Assembly (NCBI RefSeq): GCF_024809975.1
Contig: NZ_JANUDY010000002.1
Coordinates: 310,001-374,000 of the forward strand
Length of the DNA stretch: 64,000 bases
Direction of reading: 5' to 3'
From: Comamonas sp. BIGb0152
GTDB lineage: Bacteria > Pseudomonadota > Gammaproteobacteria > Burkholderiales > Burkholderiaceae_C
The stretch's first letter is position 1. Each line of letters begins with the position of its first letter. Positions 49,518 to 58,766 of this stretch are shown in pieces. The notes below the pieces were generated by a model. That model did not search any database and was not told the DNA's origin. It saw only the letters and a program-made list of their open reading frames with translations. The position numbers and the translations under genes were made by a program.

Positions 49518-50390
49518 ATGGCTTTTACTCAACTGCTTTCGTCTTCTCAGTTTAGCAATGATATTGCAACATTTCTAAGTAATCATTGTAACACTTATAC
49601 TTCAAGTTTAGATTACCGTTCTAGCTCTTGGCAAGCTACTGAATATACTGGGTCTGGTATTGTTAGTACCTTGGCTAATCAAGTTTCTTTATATGATGAT
49701 AATAAGTCTGGTTCTGGAAGTACTACTATTCAAATTCAAAATGGGAAGGTTGGATGGTTTTTGAATGGATTTTCTACGCAGACATATTCTGATGCTCCGC
49801 AATGGAGCTTTACGTTGTGGAATAAAAATTTACCTTCCGGTGTAAAGCCATGGTCTCATGGGCAAAACTTGCACATGTATGTCAATCAGCTGGTGAATTG
49901 GTGTGCAATGTGGGGTAATGCTTGTATATTTACATATTTTGGTATGTTTGTGAAATGCGGTATAACGGGGAAGGTGTTTGCAGTGATATATAATACTTGG
50001 GATTCTCGTAATGGTTACATGCCTCCAGCTGGAGCTTCACATAGTGTAGAACCTACAGAATTACTTCCTGAAGGAAGTATTCCTTTTGGTCATGCTCCTA
50101 TTGTGAGTGGTAGTAATTACATTACAAATTTTGGATCAGATTTTCAATCCGGTTCTGCTGCGCCGAAGATTGATGCATACCATGGTGTTATAACCCCTCA
50201 GCAATTTAATAATATGATTGCTTTGGTGAGAAATCTTCAAGGGTTTAATGGTATTAGTCCAAATTCTTGGGATTACGAAATCCTTGGGGTTGATTATCAT
50301 GCGGAAATTGTGCCCGATGGACCTAAAGTTGATCGTATTACAGGTAATTGCGGGATAACGATCAATGGAATAGAGATAAATTCTCAGTAA
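49518..50390 (+). CDS. Unknown 290-aa protein in the AT-rich core
   Basis: I do not recognise this protein. It starts at an ATG with GGTGACAT upstream and has no signal peptide. Residues 1-110 are Ser/Thr/Gln-rich (FSTQTYSDAPQWSFTLWN), followed by a hydrophobic, Cys-containing segment (about 125-157: NWCAMWGNACIFTYF, then FVKCGITGKVFAVIYNTWD) that may be a buried core or membrane-interacting hairpin. The C-terminal half contains many Gly, Asn and Pro residues and ends with GNCGITINGIEINSQ. Five cysteines occur in all. Codons end mostly in A or T, unlike neighbouring genes. The long intact frame in AT-rich DNA argues for a real, fairly recently acquired gene. Confidence 0.65.
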   Translation: MAFTQLLSSSQFSNDIATFLSNHCNTYTSSLDYRSSSWQATEYTGSGIVSTLANQVSLYDDNKSGSGSTTIQIQNGKVGWFLNGFSTQTYSDAPQWSFTLWNKNLPSGVKPWSHGQNLHMYVNQLVNWCAMWGNACIFTYFGMFVKCGITGKVFAVIYNTWDSRNGYMPPAGASHSVEPTELLPEGSIPFGHAPIVSGSNYITNFGSDFQSGSAAPKIDAYHGVITPQQFNNMIALVRNLQGFNGISPNSWDYEILGVDYHAEIVPDGPKVDRITGNCGITINGIEINSQ

Positions 50391-50951
50391 TTTTTCATTC
50401 TCTATAAAGTTTTAAAATAAATCTAGAAGCAAGACTAATAATACTGATTTTTGATATTTTGCAAAGCATTAAAATAATTCCTGCTTTGCTTTTGAAAGGA
50501 TGTATTTTAATATGTCATTTCATAATTTGAAACTAATGAGATTTATACTGTGTGTTGTCTGTTGTTGTTTCAGATTGAAAATCTGCTAATTATTTTGAGT
50601 CTTGAGCTTTTCTTGTATGGTATTTTGCTCGATGGAAGGTGGATGAGTGAAGGAATCAAATCGATAATTGTTTTGATGCATCTCGCAATATTGTGAATGA
50701 TCTCCCTCCCGAATGCCGGAAGTTTTAGAACTAGAGCTAGGGTTGCATTCGAGTAGCCACGATTGGCGCGAAGGAGAAGAAATGACAAGGTCTAAATTTG
50801 CCGGAGAGTAGATTGCATATGCGCTGTGCTTGCCTGAGGCGGGCTCACTCGTTGAATCGATGGGCTTGGCTAGATACCATTGAGCCGTTGGTTGGATCGC
50901 ACATAGTCAGGTAGGCGAACTCCGCCTATCTTTTGAGTATAGGAGGTCTTC
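50391..50951. other. AT-rich segment after the 290-aa gene, ending in the IS3 relic's left end
   Basis: No gene is supported. A minus-strand open frame of 72 codons (50570-50788) has no family character and no good ribosome-binding site. From about 50815 the composition returns toward the host. The probable left end of the IS3 relic contains AGTCAGGTAGGCGAA (50905-50919). Confidence 0.4.
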
Positions 50952-52063
50952 GTGAGTACACTGAGATTTACGCCAGAATTCGAGGAAGAGATCGTCAAGA
51001 AAGTGAATGAGTGCGGTTATTCTGTTGCCGAGGTCTCAGCCCGTTTAGATGTATGGATACATAGCTTGTACAAATGGGTGAAGGCAGCATCTCCTGGTCA
51101 ATCCGTGCAGCATTCTTAAGAGCTGGACGCCAAAAAGCGAGATACTGCATTTGCGAAGTCAAATGCGTCGAATGGAGGAGGATCGAGATATATTAAAAAA
51201 GCCATGTGGTACTTGGCCAGGGCGTTCGAATCAAGTATCGCTTCGTCAACGAGCATCGCGAGCAACACGTCCTCAGCTTGATGTGTCAGTTGTTGTGCAG
51301 GGTTCTACGCGTGGCTCTATGGGCCTGTCTCAGTTCGTGAACAAGAGGATCAACGACTGCTTGTGTTGATTCGCTGCTCCTACAACGCCAGTCATGGGAT
51401 GTATGTTGCCTGCCGTGTGTTCGTAGATCTGTGAGAGGCTGGCGAGTTATGCGGCAAGCATCGGGTGGCCCGCCTCATGCGTGAACACAAGATCAAAGCA
51501 GTGCGAGGCTACAATGCCCCGCGCAAGATTGTCGGACTCCATTCCATCATCTCGGCCAACCATCTTTAGCGCCAGTTCAACGTGGGAGCTCCAGACAAAG
51601 CATGGGTAACTGACATCACCTACATGGCAAGGTTGGTTGTATTGACGGCTGTGGTGGACTTGTATTCCCGAAAGGTGGTGCGATAGTCCATAAAGGCAAC
51701 CCTTGATCCTGAGTTTGTGCTGGATGCATTGCTGGCGCAGTTTGAAGACGCATACCGGCATCGCAGGTGTTGCTACATTCTGATCACGGAAGCCAATACG
51801 GCAGCGATGTCTTCAAGAGATTTTGCAAAACACATGGACAGCTATCAAGTATGAGCCGCAGGGACAATTGTTGGGGCAATGGAGTCATGGAATCGTTCTT
51901 CAGCAGTCTGAAGAAGGAGAGCATCCGAAAGCGTCTCTACAAGACCCGGGAGATGGCGCGGGCTGATGTATTCGACTACATTGAGGCGTTCTATCACCAG
52001 TTACGCCGCTACAGCCATCTGGGCGGAGGCAGTCCCGAGGCGTTCGAACATGCCCGGGCGTGA
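50952..52063 (+). pseudogene. IS3-family transposase (orfA/orfB), degenerate
   Basis: The orfA part begins with a GTG (50952) giving MSTLRFTPEFEEEIVKKVNE and the helix-turn-helix YSVAEVSARLDV, then stops at 51117. A frame shift leads to LRSQMRRMEEDRDILKK, the leucine-zipper end of orfA. OrfB fragments follow: AWVTDITYMA with a catalytic Asp, LLHSDHGSQYGSDVF with the second, and NGVMESFFSSLKKE with the Glu. Several stop codons and frame shifts lie between. The last 98 codons (51767-52063) are intact. The element cannot move by itself. Confidence 0.82.
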
Positions 52064-52237
52064 GGAAGGGATTTGTCAACCTGACCACTGGCAGTCCAGC
52101 TTGCTTCTCAAGTACTGATTGATTTTTGACTTGCGTTGTCAATGCGCAAGGCATGCCAGCCGCATTTTTTGTGTTTCGCCACCCAGAATTGCCAGAGGTT
52201 GGCCGCAGGCCATTGCCCAGCCTGCGAAAATACCGGG

Positions 52238-53782
52238 ATGAGCCAAGCGCAGACCCCACAGAATATTCCCACCGAATCCCCCGATGCCGCCGAAGCGGCG
52301 CAATTCCCCGCAGATGCCCTGCGAATCGTGTCCATGGACATGGACGCCCAGGGCGTGGCGCGCCGTGCCGATGGCAAGGTGGTCTTTGTCGACGGCGCCT
52401 TGCCCACCGAATGGGTCAGCGCCAAGACCCGGCGCAAGAAGAACAACTGGGAGCAGGCCGATCTGCTGCAGATCCACCGCGAGTCGTCGCAGCGCGTGCG
52501 GCCCGGCTGCCCCAACTTTGGTTTGCATGCAGGCGCCTGCGGCGGCTGCAAGATGCAGCATCTGCATGTGGGTGCGCAAATTGCGACCAAGCAGCGCGTG
52601 CTGGAAGACAATCTTTGGCACCTGGGCAAGGTGGTGCCGGAGACCGTGATGCGTCCCATCGAGGGCCCCAGCTGGGGTTACCGCTTCCGCTCGCGCCTGT
52701 CGGTGCGCTATGTGGCCAAGAAGGGCAAGGTGCTGGTGGGCTTCCATGAGCGCAAGAGCCGCTACATCGCCGACATGGAAACCTGCAAGATCTTGCCCCC
52801 GCATGTCGATGCCTTGCTGATGCCGATGCGCGCGTTGATCGGCAGCCTGGATGCCCGCGAGACTTGCCCGCAGATCGAGGTGGCCTGCGGCGACCATGTC
52901 ACCGCCCTGGTGCTGCGCCACCTGGAGCCTTTGAGCGAGGCCGACCTGCAGCGCCTGCGCGACTTTGCCGCCGCCCACAACGTGCAGTGGTGGCTGCAGC
53001 CCAAGGGTCCGGACACCGTGCACCTGATGGATGGCGTGGGCGAGCAGCTGTCCTATGCACTGCCGGATTTCGGCATCACCATGCCGTTCAAGCCCACCGA
53101 CTTTACCCAGGTCAACCCCCATATCAACCAGGTGCTGGTGAGCCGCTCGCTGCGCCTGCTGGACGCCAAGAAGACCGAGCGCGTGATCGACTGGTTCTGC
53201 GGCCTAGGCAACTTCACCCTGCCCATTGGCACCATGGCTGGCGAGGTTCTGGGCATCGAGGGCTCGGAGACCTTGGTGCAGCGCTCGCATGAGAACTACG
53301 CGGCCAACAATGCCGCACGCCCTGCAGGCAGCGCGCTGGCGCCCACGCGCTTTGTGGCGCGCAACCTGTTCGAGATGACGCCGGAAATGCTGGTTGCCGA
53401 TGGCCATGCAGACAAATGGCTGGTTGACCCACCGCGCGAAGGCGCCTTTGCGCTGTCCAAGGCGCTGGCCGACATCCACAAGGCCCGCCACCAGGTGCCC
53501 GATACCGCGCCGCTGCCTGACAGCGCCCAGGACTGGACACCGCCCAAGCGCATTGTGTATGTGAGCTGCAACCCGGCGACCCTGGCACGCGATGCCGGGC
53601 TGCTGGTGCACCAGGCGGGGTACCGCTGCGTGGCTGCCGGCGTGGTGAATATGTTCCCACACACCGCCCACGTCGAGAGCATGGCCGTGTTCGAATGGGA
53701 CGGCCATGCACCGTCGATCAAGACCGAAGCGGAGGCCGCAGATGCCGAGGCCCCTGCTGCGAACGAAGACACAGCAGCCTGA
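52238..53782 (+). CDS. rlmD: 23S rRNA (uracil-1939-C5)-methyltransferase RlmD
   Basis: The ATG at 52238 gives 514 aa; upstream in-frame starts would reach into the IS remains. The N-terminal TRAM domain (about 30-90) is followed by the iron-sulfur cluster cysteines in [18 protein letters not shown] and the fourth in MHTC-like DMETCKIL. The methyltransferase part shows [21 protein letters not shown] and the catalytic Cys in [12 protein letters not shown]. It uses S-adenosylmethionine to methylate 23S rRNA. The accessory region ends about 150 bases upstream, so its promoter may have been affected by insertion. Confidence 0.93.
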   Translation: MSQAQTPQNIPTESPDAAEAAQFPADALRIVSMDMDAQGVARRADGKVVFVDGALPTEWVSAKTRRKKNNWEQADLLQIHRESSQRVRPGCPNFGLHAGACGGCKMQHLHVGAQIATKQRVLEDNLWHLGKVVPETVMRPIEGPSWGYRFRSRLSVRYVAKKGKVLVGFHERKSRYIADMETCKILPPHVDALLMPMRALIGSLDARETCPQIEVACGDHVTALVLRHLEPLSEADLQRLRDFAAAHNVQWWLQPKGPDTVHLMDGVGEQLSYALPDFGITMPFKPTDFTQVNPHINQVLVSRSLRLLDAKKTERVIDWFCGLGNFTLPIGTMAGEVLGIEGSETLVQRSHENYAANNAARPAGSALAPTRFVARNLFEMTPEMLVADGHADKWLVDPPREGAFALSKALADIHKARHQVPDTAPLPDSAQDWTPPKRIVYVSCNPATLARDAGLLVHQAGYRCVAAGVVNMFPHTAHVESMAVFEWDGHAPSIKTEAEAADAEAPAANEDTAA

Positions 53783-53911
53783 GGTGCGCGGGGGATTACC
53801 CCCGTTTTAGGCACAAATGCTGTGATGCCTGTGCTTGATTAGGGCGGTTAAATGCCGTTAAGCTGGCAGGCTGAACAACCGGGTTTCCCGAATTTTTTCC
53901 AAGGAGTCACC

Positions 53912-54319
53912 ATGAAAACCAAAGCAGTGCTGGAGTTGGCCGATGTCAAGGCGGTGTTGAATGCGGCCGAGGCCGAAGCGGTCAAGAACCAATGGATCGT
54001 CAGCATTGCGGTGGTGGATGATGGCGGCAACCTGCTGGGCATGATCCGCCGCGATGGCGCAGCGCCCGTGTCGGCCCACATCTGCGTGGCCAAGGCCCGT
54101 ACTTCGGCACTGGGCCGCCGCGAGAGCAAGGGTTTCGAAGACATGATCAACGGTGGCCGCACCGCTTTTCTGAGTGCGCCGCTGATTGACGGCATGCTTG
54201 AAGGCGGCGTGCCGGTCATGAAGGACGGCGAATGCATTGGCGCCGTGGGCGTCAGCGGTGTCAAGGCACCGGAAGATGCACAGATCGCCAAGGCGGGTAT
54301 TGCGGCCCTGGGTCTGTAA
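53912..54319 (+). CDS. GlcG/HbpS family heme-binding-like protein
   Basis: The ATG at 53912, with CAAGGAG upstream, gives 135 aa. The family pattern is present: AEAEAVKNQWIVSIAVVDDGG, then ICVAKARTSAL and the C-terminal GAVGVSGVKAPEDAQIAKAG. Relatives include HbpS (extracellular heme binding) and GlcG of the glycolate operon; many members have no proven role. No signal peptide is seen. It is followed by a strong terminator and converges with the phosphoesterase gene. Confidence 0.88.
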   Translation: MKTKAVLELADVKAVLNAAEAEAVKNQWIVSIAVVDDGGNLLGMIRRDGAAPVSAHICVAKARTSALGRRESKGFEDMINGGRTAFLSAPLIDGMLEGGVPVMKDGECIGAVGVSGVKAPEDAQIAKAGIAALGL

Positions 54320-54370
54320 CGCGACCAGCGTCTGGGTCGGCGCCTGCATAGGCGCGCAGGTTCAAAGAAG

Positions 54371-54393
54371 CAAGCGGCCACGGGCCGCTTTTT
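54371..54393 (+). terminator. Rho-independent terminator after the HbpS-like gene
   Basis: AAGCGGCC (54372-54379) pairs with GGCCGCTT (54383-54390) around a three-base loop, followed by TTT. It separates two converging genes. Confidence 0.9.
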
Positions 54394-54421
54394 CATGCCT
54401 GAACGGGCTCAAGCGCCTGGC

Positions 54422-55507
54422 TCAGGCCAGGGCGGGCGTTGGCTCTTGCAGGAAGCCGGTCGTGGGCTGCGCGCTGCCGTCGTCAAGGATCAGCACCCGC
54501 TCGGGCCAGCGCAGGGCCGCGAGCTTGAAATCCTGCTCCGGTGGCTGGCCGGCGAGCCGCGCGGTCCAGCGCGCGCCCACCGAGAAGTCCACACAAAAGA
54601 CATTGCCCAGCTGGCCATGCCATGCATAGGGGCTGATGTCGGCGAACAAATCCTGGTCGCCCTTGCCCAGAACCGAGCGGTCAAGCGCATGGATGCGGCG
54701 CCAGTAATGGCCGACCACCACGGGCGTGTTGTCGGCGTAGGCGTCCCACCAGGCCACGCGCTCTACAAAGCGCCACTTGCCGCCGGCAAAAAACGGCGTG
54801 CTGCCCCGGCGTTCCACGCCGCAGCTGAGCACTTTGAGGGGGTTGTACTGCGATTTGTTCAGCTCGCTGTCTGCATGGGCAGGCATGAAGGGCGGGCAGT
54901 GGGCACCATCTTCGAGGTGGTAGGGCCAGGCCTGGTTTTCGGCCTGGAGTCTGGCCGGAATTCCCTGTGCCTGCGCATGGATGTAGGCCTCTTGCTCCAG
55001 GCGGTCATAGTCATCGGCGACATGGCCTGGCTGCAGGGCGCGTGCCTGGTTGATTTTGTCGCCAATCCAGGCGGCATGCACAATGCGCAGGTCCGGGCGC
55101 TCCAGCGCCAGCGGCAGCTGGCGCAAAAAAGGCAGCATTTCATCGCTGAACTGCTGGTCTGCACGCGCATAAGGCGCATATTTGGGGTTGTCGGCTTCGA
55201 TGCGTTCATCAAAGTACCAGCCTGAGCCGTCCTTGGCATCTTCACGCAGCAGGTTGATTTCGTGGTTGCCCAGCACGGCGCAGGCACGGCCGTTTTCCAT
55301 CCAGCGCCGCACCAGGGCCAGCACGCCAGGGCTGTCTGGGCCCCGGTCACAGAAATCGCCCACAAAAACAAGTGTGCGGCCTGCCGGGTGGCAGCCGTCT
55401 TCGTCATAGCCCAGATGCCGGACCAGCGCCTGCAGTGCCTGGCGCTCGCCATGCACATCGCCGATCACATCCAACGGGCCGGCGGGCAAAGCTTGTACCA
55501 GGCTCAT
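54422..55507 (-). CDS. PP2A-type metallophosphoesterase
   Basis: The ATG at 55507 gives 361 aa; a GTG two codons earlier is possible. Metal-binding motifs are clear: DVIGDVHG (residues about 14-21), FVGDFCDRGPDS (about 50-61), VLGNHEINLL (about 83-92) and a His in VVGHYWRR. The rest of the protein is longer than a small ApaH-type enzyme. It may be a Ser/Thr protein phosphatase or a nucleotide hydrolase; which one is not decided. Cytoplasmic. Confidence 0.85.
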   Translation of the reverse strand: MSLVQALPAGPLDVIGDVHGERQALQALVRHLGYDEDGCHPAGRTLVFVGDFCDRGPDSPGVLALVRRWMENGRACAVLGNHEINLLREDAKDGSGWYFDERIEADNPKYAPYARADQQFSDEMLPFLRQLPLALERPDLRIVHAAWIGDKINQARALQPGHVADDYDRLEQEAYIHAQAQGIPARLQAENQAWPYHLEDGAHCPPFMPAHADSELNKSQYNPLKVLSCGVERRGSTPFFAGGKWRFVERVAWWDAYADNTPVVVGHYWRRIHALDRSVLGKGDQDLFADISPYAWHGQLGNVFCVDFSVGARWTARLAGQPPEQDFKLAALRWPERVLILDDGSAQPTTGFLQEPTPALA

Positions 55508-55652
55508 CGTCACAGTTTTCCGTCATAAGGCAGCGTCGGGCTCAAGGCCGGACGGCTGCAGATTGCTATTGGATGAAATCCATTTTGCATGAATTTGCTG
55601 CGCCGCACCAGCAAGCAGGGCTCAGGCAGAGGTGGTTAGCGCGCTGGCGCGC

Positions 55653-56168
55653 TCAGGATGGCAGGCGCTGGTAGCAGACAAAGGCAAAGTACAGGCCGTT
55701 GCTGCTGGTGTGGCGCTCACGCGAGACTTCTTGCCACTGGCCATCGAGCACCGGCGCATAGGCATCACCGTCAAAATCTTGGTCAATCTCGGTCACCCAG
55801 ACCTCGTCGGCCAGGGCGAGGGACTGCGCATAGATCTGCGCCCCGCCGATCACCCAGACGGATTGACCCAGCGCAGCCGCGGTGGCCAAGGCAGCCTCCA
55901 GGTCTGTGGCCACATGGACCCGGTCGCTGGCCGGGCTGGGCAGCCAGCCGTTTTGCCGGGTGACGACCACGTTGTCGCGGCCGGGCAGCGGCCTAAAGCG
56001 CGGTGGCAGCGAGTCCCAGGTCTTGCGGCCCATGACGACGGTGGCACCGCCGGTTTTTTGCTTGAAGAAGGCCAGGTCTTCGGGCAGGTGCCAGGGCAGT
56101 TGGTTGTCGCGGCCAATCACGCCATTGCGGGCGCGGGCAAAGATCAGATGGATACGGGGAGCGTTCAT
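55653..56168 (-). CDS. folA: Dihydrofolate reductase
   Basis: The product is 171 aa, a standard chromosomal DHFR. It reduces dihydrofolate with NADPH. Key marks: HLIFARARNGVIGRDNQLPWHLPEDLAFF (substrate Asp/Glu-type site, residues 7-35), VVMGRKTWDSLP, RDNVVVTRQ, and VIGGAQIYAQSL at the NADPH site. It is the usual target of trimethoprim; the sequence alone does not show whether resistance is present. It is followed on the same strand by the phosphoesterase gene, about 145 bases away. Confidence 0.96.
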   Translation of the reverse strand: MNAPRIHLIFARARNGVIGRDNQLPWHLPEDLAFFKQKTGGATVVMGRKTWDSLPPRFRPLPGRDNVVVTRQNGWLPSPASDRVHVATDLEAALATAAALGQSVWVIGGAQIYAQSLALADEVWVTEIDQDFDGDAYAPVLDGQWQEVSRERHTSSNGLYFAFVCYQRLPS

Positions 56169-56297
56169 GGTGCGCGGCCTGCCCAGCGCGCAATCCGGCG
56201 CCTGCAGGTCTGGTAGATGGGGTGTTCGATGGCGTGATAGTACAGGGCAGCCTACAGCTTCAACACCACCCTCACTGCAGGGCGGCTGTGCGCCCGC

Positions 56298-57923
56298 TCA
56301 GCGGAACAGCATGCCGGCTTCGTCCGGGTGCCAGGCGGGGTATTTTTCCATCACCTGCTCAAACAGTGCCGAGTCGGTCAGACGCAGCAGCCAAGCTTGC
56401 AGGTGGGGCCAGGGCTGATTCTGCCATGCGGCCTCGTCAATGCCGGCAAACTGGCGCACAAAGGGCCGGATGGCCATGTCGGCCAGGCTCGGATCGCGGC
56501 CAAACAGGTAGCCGCTGGCGGCCAGTTGCTGGTTCAGCTCGCCGAGAAACGCCTGGGCAGTGGCCGCTGCGGCAGCAGCGTCTTCCTGCGGGTAGCGGCT
56601 GGGGTATTTGCAGCGGTCTAGTGCCGGTTTGAAGTCGCTGTCATGGCGGGCGATCAGGGCCTGCATGTCGGCCAAACTGCCTGCCGTGGGGCTCAGCCAC
56701 TGGTCCGGGTCATTCTGGCGCAGCGCCCAGAGCATGATGTCCAGGCTTTCGTCCAGCACCGTGCCATCGGCCAGAACCAGCACTGGCACGCTGGCCTTGG
56801 GGGATGCATCGCGCAGTGCCTGGGGCTTGTCTTTGAGCACCACTTCGCGCAGCTGGCAGCCAATGCCGGCATAGGCCAGGGCCAGGCGGGCGCGCATCGC
56901 GTAGGGGCAGCGGCGGAAGGAGTACAGCACCGGAAGATCCTTCATGGCATCTTGCTGCGCAGCCATTTTTTGCTGGCGCGATTGCTGGGAGCTGGCCTGG
57001 GTGTGGCCCAGGTGGGTGTCACCGCGCTCTTGCGCCAGGTCCATCTGTCGCTGGCGCTCGGCCAGGGACTGCAGTTGCTCGGGCGTGCGGCTGCCGTGGC
57101 AATAGGGGCAGCTGACGCCGCGCACATAGTGGGCATGCGCCAGCTCGGCGGCGCCCAGTGGCATGCGGCAGCTGCGGCACAGCTGGTGCGGGCCGCGCAC
57201 CAGGCCATGGCCGACCGAGACGCGCTCGTCAAACACAAAGCAATCGCCCCACCACATGGATTCGTCCTCGGCCACCGTTTCCAGGTATTTGAGGATGCCG
57301 CCTTCGAGGTGGTAGACCTGGTCAAAGCCCTGGGTCTTCATATAGGCGGTGGACTTTTCGCAGCGGATGCCACCGGTGCAGAACATTGCGACTTTTTGCT
57401 TGCCATGCAGCGCGCCACCGGGCTGGGATTGCTCGGCCACCCATTGCGGAAACTCGGTAAAGCTCTTGGTGTGCGGGTTGAGCGCCCCTTCAAAGCTGCC
57501 AATGCCCACCTCGTAGTCGTTGCGGGTGTCGACCAGCACCACATCGGGCTGGCTGATCAGGGCATTCCAGTCTTCGGGTTTGACGTATTCGCCCGCGTTC
57601 AGCGCCGGGTTCAGCGCGGGCACGCCCAAGGTCACGATCTCCTGCTTGAGCCGCACGCGCATGCGGTAGAAGGGGTTGCGTTCGGCATAGGCCTCCTTGT
57701 GCACCAGCTGGGCCAGGCGCGGGTCGCGCTTGAGCCAGTCCAGCACGGCTTGCACATCGGCGGGCAGGCCAGCGATCGTGCCGTTGATGCCTTCATGGGC
57801 CAGCAGCAGCAGGCCCTTGACCTGGTGCTGCTCACACAGCGCCTGCAAGGGCTGCTGCCATTGGGCAAACTCTGGCAGGTCGATGAACTGGTAAAGCGCG
57901 GCGGTAAGGTATTGCTGGGACAT
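56298..57923 (-). CDS. trhO: Fusion of tRNA uridine(34) hydroxylase TrhO and a glutathione S-transferase
   Basis: The ATG at 57923 gives 541 aa. Residues 1 to about 310 match TrhO (YceA, rhodanese-related): YQFIDLPEFAQWQQPL, AHEGINGTIAGLPADV, FCTGGIRCEKSTAYM (catalytic Cys), and a Cys-rich zinc-like tail with CRSCRMPLG and CPYCHG. After a Gln-rich linker (about 290-330), residues 330-541 match a GST: LYSFRRCPYAMRARLAL at the thiol site, SVPVLVLADG, ESLDIMLWAL, then a helical C-terminal half. TrhO adds a hydroxyl group to U34 of tRNA wobble positions. A one-frame reading joins both halves with no stop, so it is a fused protein, not an artefact of two separate genes. Confidence 0.88.
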   Translation of the reverse strand: MSQQYLTAALYQFIDLPEFAQWQQPLQALCEQHQVKGLLLLAHEGINGTIAGLPADVQAVLDWLKRDPRLAQLVHKEAYAERNPFYRMRVRLKQEIVTLGVPALNPALNAGEYVKPEDWNALISQPDVVLVDTRNDYEVGIGSFEGALNPHTKSFTEFPQWVAEQSQPGGALHGKQKVAMFCTGGIRCEKSTAYMKTQGFDQVYHLEGGILKYLETVAEDESMWWGDCFVFDERVSVGHGLVRGPHQLCRSCRMPLGAAELAHAHYVRGVSCPYCHGSRTPEQLQSLAERQRQMDLAQERGDTHLGHTQASSQQSRQQKMAAQQDAMKDLPVLYSFRRCPYAMRARLALAYAGIGCQLREVVLKDKPQALRDASPKASVPVLVLADGTVLDESLDIMLWALRQNDPDQWLSPTAGSLADMQALIARHDSDFKPALDRCKYPSRYPQEDAAAAAATAQAFLGELNQQLAASGYLFGRDPSLADMAIRPFVRQFAGIDEAAWQNQPWPHLQAWLLRLTDSALFEQVMEKYPAWHPDEAGMLFR

Positions 57924-58189
57924 GGGGGAAGTCGGCAAAAAATGCCAGGCCGGTCAGGCCGCATTTTTCGGGTGTTTCATGGGAAAAGCCAGGTGGAATG
58001 GGTGTCAGCGCATTCCAGCCAGCATTGTGCAGCGGCTGGGTGGCTGGCGCGCGGCCCCTGTGCAAGCCCGGTGGCGATGGCGCGCGCTGCCAGGCAGCAC
58101 AGCTGCACCCAAACGGCTGAGCATCGTACTGTATCTGAATCGCCCATATCTAGACGTAGATCAGCAAAAAGGCCCGGTGCACAGACGTC
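57924..58189. other. Intergenic region between DUF3617 and the TrhO-GST gene
   Basis: No gene is supported. The region holds the presumed promoter of the TrhO-GST gene. It has no clear Shine-Dalgarno before the ATG at 57923. Confidence 0.35.
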
Positions 58190-58212
58190 AAAAAGCCCGG
58201 CAGGGCCGGGCT
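58190..58212 (-). terminator. Rho-independent terminator after the DUF3617 gene
   Basis: On the minus strand AGCCCGGC (58212-58205) pairs with GCCGGGCT (58201-58194) around a three-base loop, followed by TTTTGAC. Confidence 0.9.
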
Positions 58213-58232
58213 GGTGCGGGATGGCTCAGGTT

Positions 58233-58766
58233 TTACTTGGGGCTGAGGCCGGTGATGTCGTAGAAATTGATCTTGTCGCCACTGCTGAACACGCGGTCGC
58301 CAGGGTTGGTGCCCGCAGGGCAGGCGCCCAGGTATTCGCCCTTGATGTTGCGGGTGGTCTCCACCGTGCTGCCATCGGGCATCTGCTGCTTGGTTACCGA
58401 CAGCACATGGAAGTTGTTTTGGAAGTCGCCACTGATCTTGCGGCTGCTTTCAATGCGTTGCTCGGTCTGGCCCACCTTGCAGTTGGAGGTGAACTGCCAG
58501 CCATTGCTGTCCTTGCGGCTGCCCGTCTGGCATTGCTGCACCTCGTACTTGGCCTTTTGCAGCTCGCGGGTCTTGTAGAAAGTGTCCTTGTCCATGCAAT
58601 CCTGGAACTGAACGGTCTGGCCGTCTTGGTCGGTCGAGCTGATCTGCCAGTGGCCCGACTTGGGGCGGGGGAGGTCTTCGATGTCGCCGGTGGTGGTGGC
58701 GCAACCGGCCGCCAGCAAGGCGGCTGCGATGGCAGACAAGGCGGTGATGGAGCGGGTGGAAAGCAT
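58233..58766 (-). CDS. DUF3617 family lipoprotein
   Basis: The ATG at 58766 has GAGAGGA at good spacing and gives 177 aa. The signal ends in a lipobox (AALLAAGC), so it is a membrane-anchored lipoprotein. The DUF3617 pattern is present: GHWQISSTDQDGQTVQFQDC, with conserved cysteines at TVQFQDC, VQQCQTG, SNCKVG and GACPAG. The role of the family is unknown. A terminator follows directly. Confidence 0.85.
   Translation of the reverse strand: MLSTRSITALSAIAAALLAAGCATTTGDIEDLPRPKSGHWQISSTDQDGQTVQFQDCMDKDTFYKTRELQKAKYEVQQCQTGSRKDSNGWQFTSNCKVGQTEQRIESSRKISGDFQNNFHVLSVTKQQMPDGSTVETTRNIKGEYLGACPAGTNPGDRVFSSGDKINFYDITGLSPK

Larger units (their letters stand above)
46705..52090. mobile_element. Accessory region: insertion-sequence relics around an AT-rich core
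   Basis: Between the small exported gene and rlmD lie broken transposases of three families (IS5, IS481 and IS3) and, from about 48.9 to 50.9 kb, a stretch that is strikingly AT-rich compared with the GC-rich host. No integrase or complete transposase is left. Boundaries are approximate. The left limit is set by an IS5-like end with the core CTTTGCAAAAC at 46715-46725, the right limit by the end of the IS3 relic. Confidence 0.75.

Noticed and set aside
50570-50788. 72-codon minus-strand frame in the AT-rich core
   Set aside because: No ribosome-binding site, no family character, and part of it lies in probable IS flank sequence.
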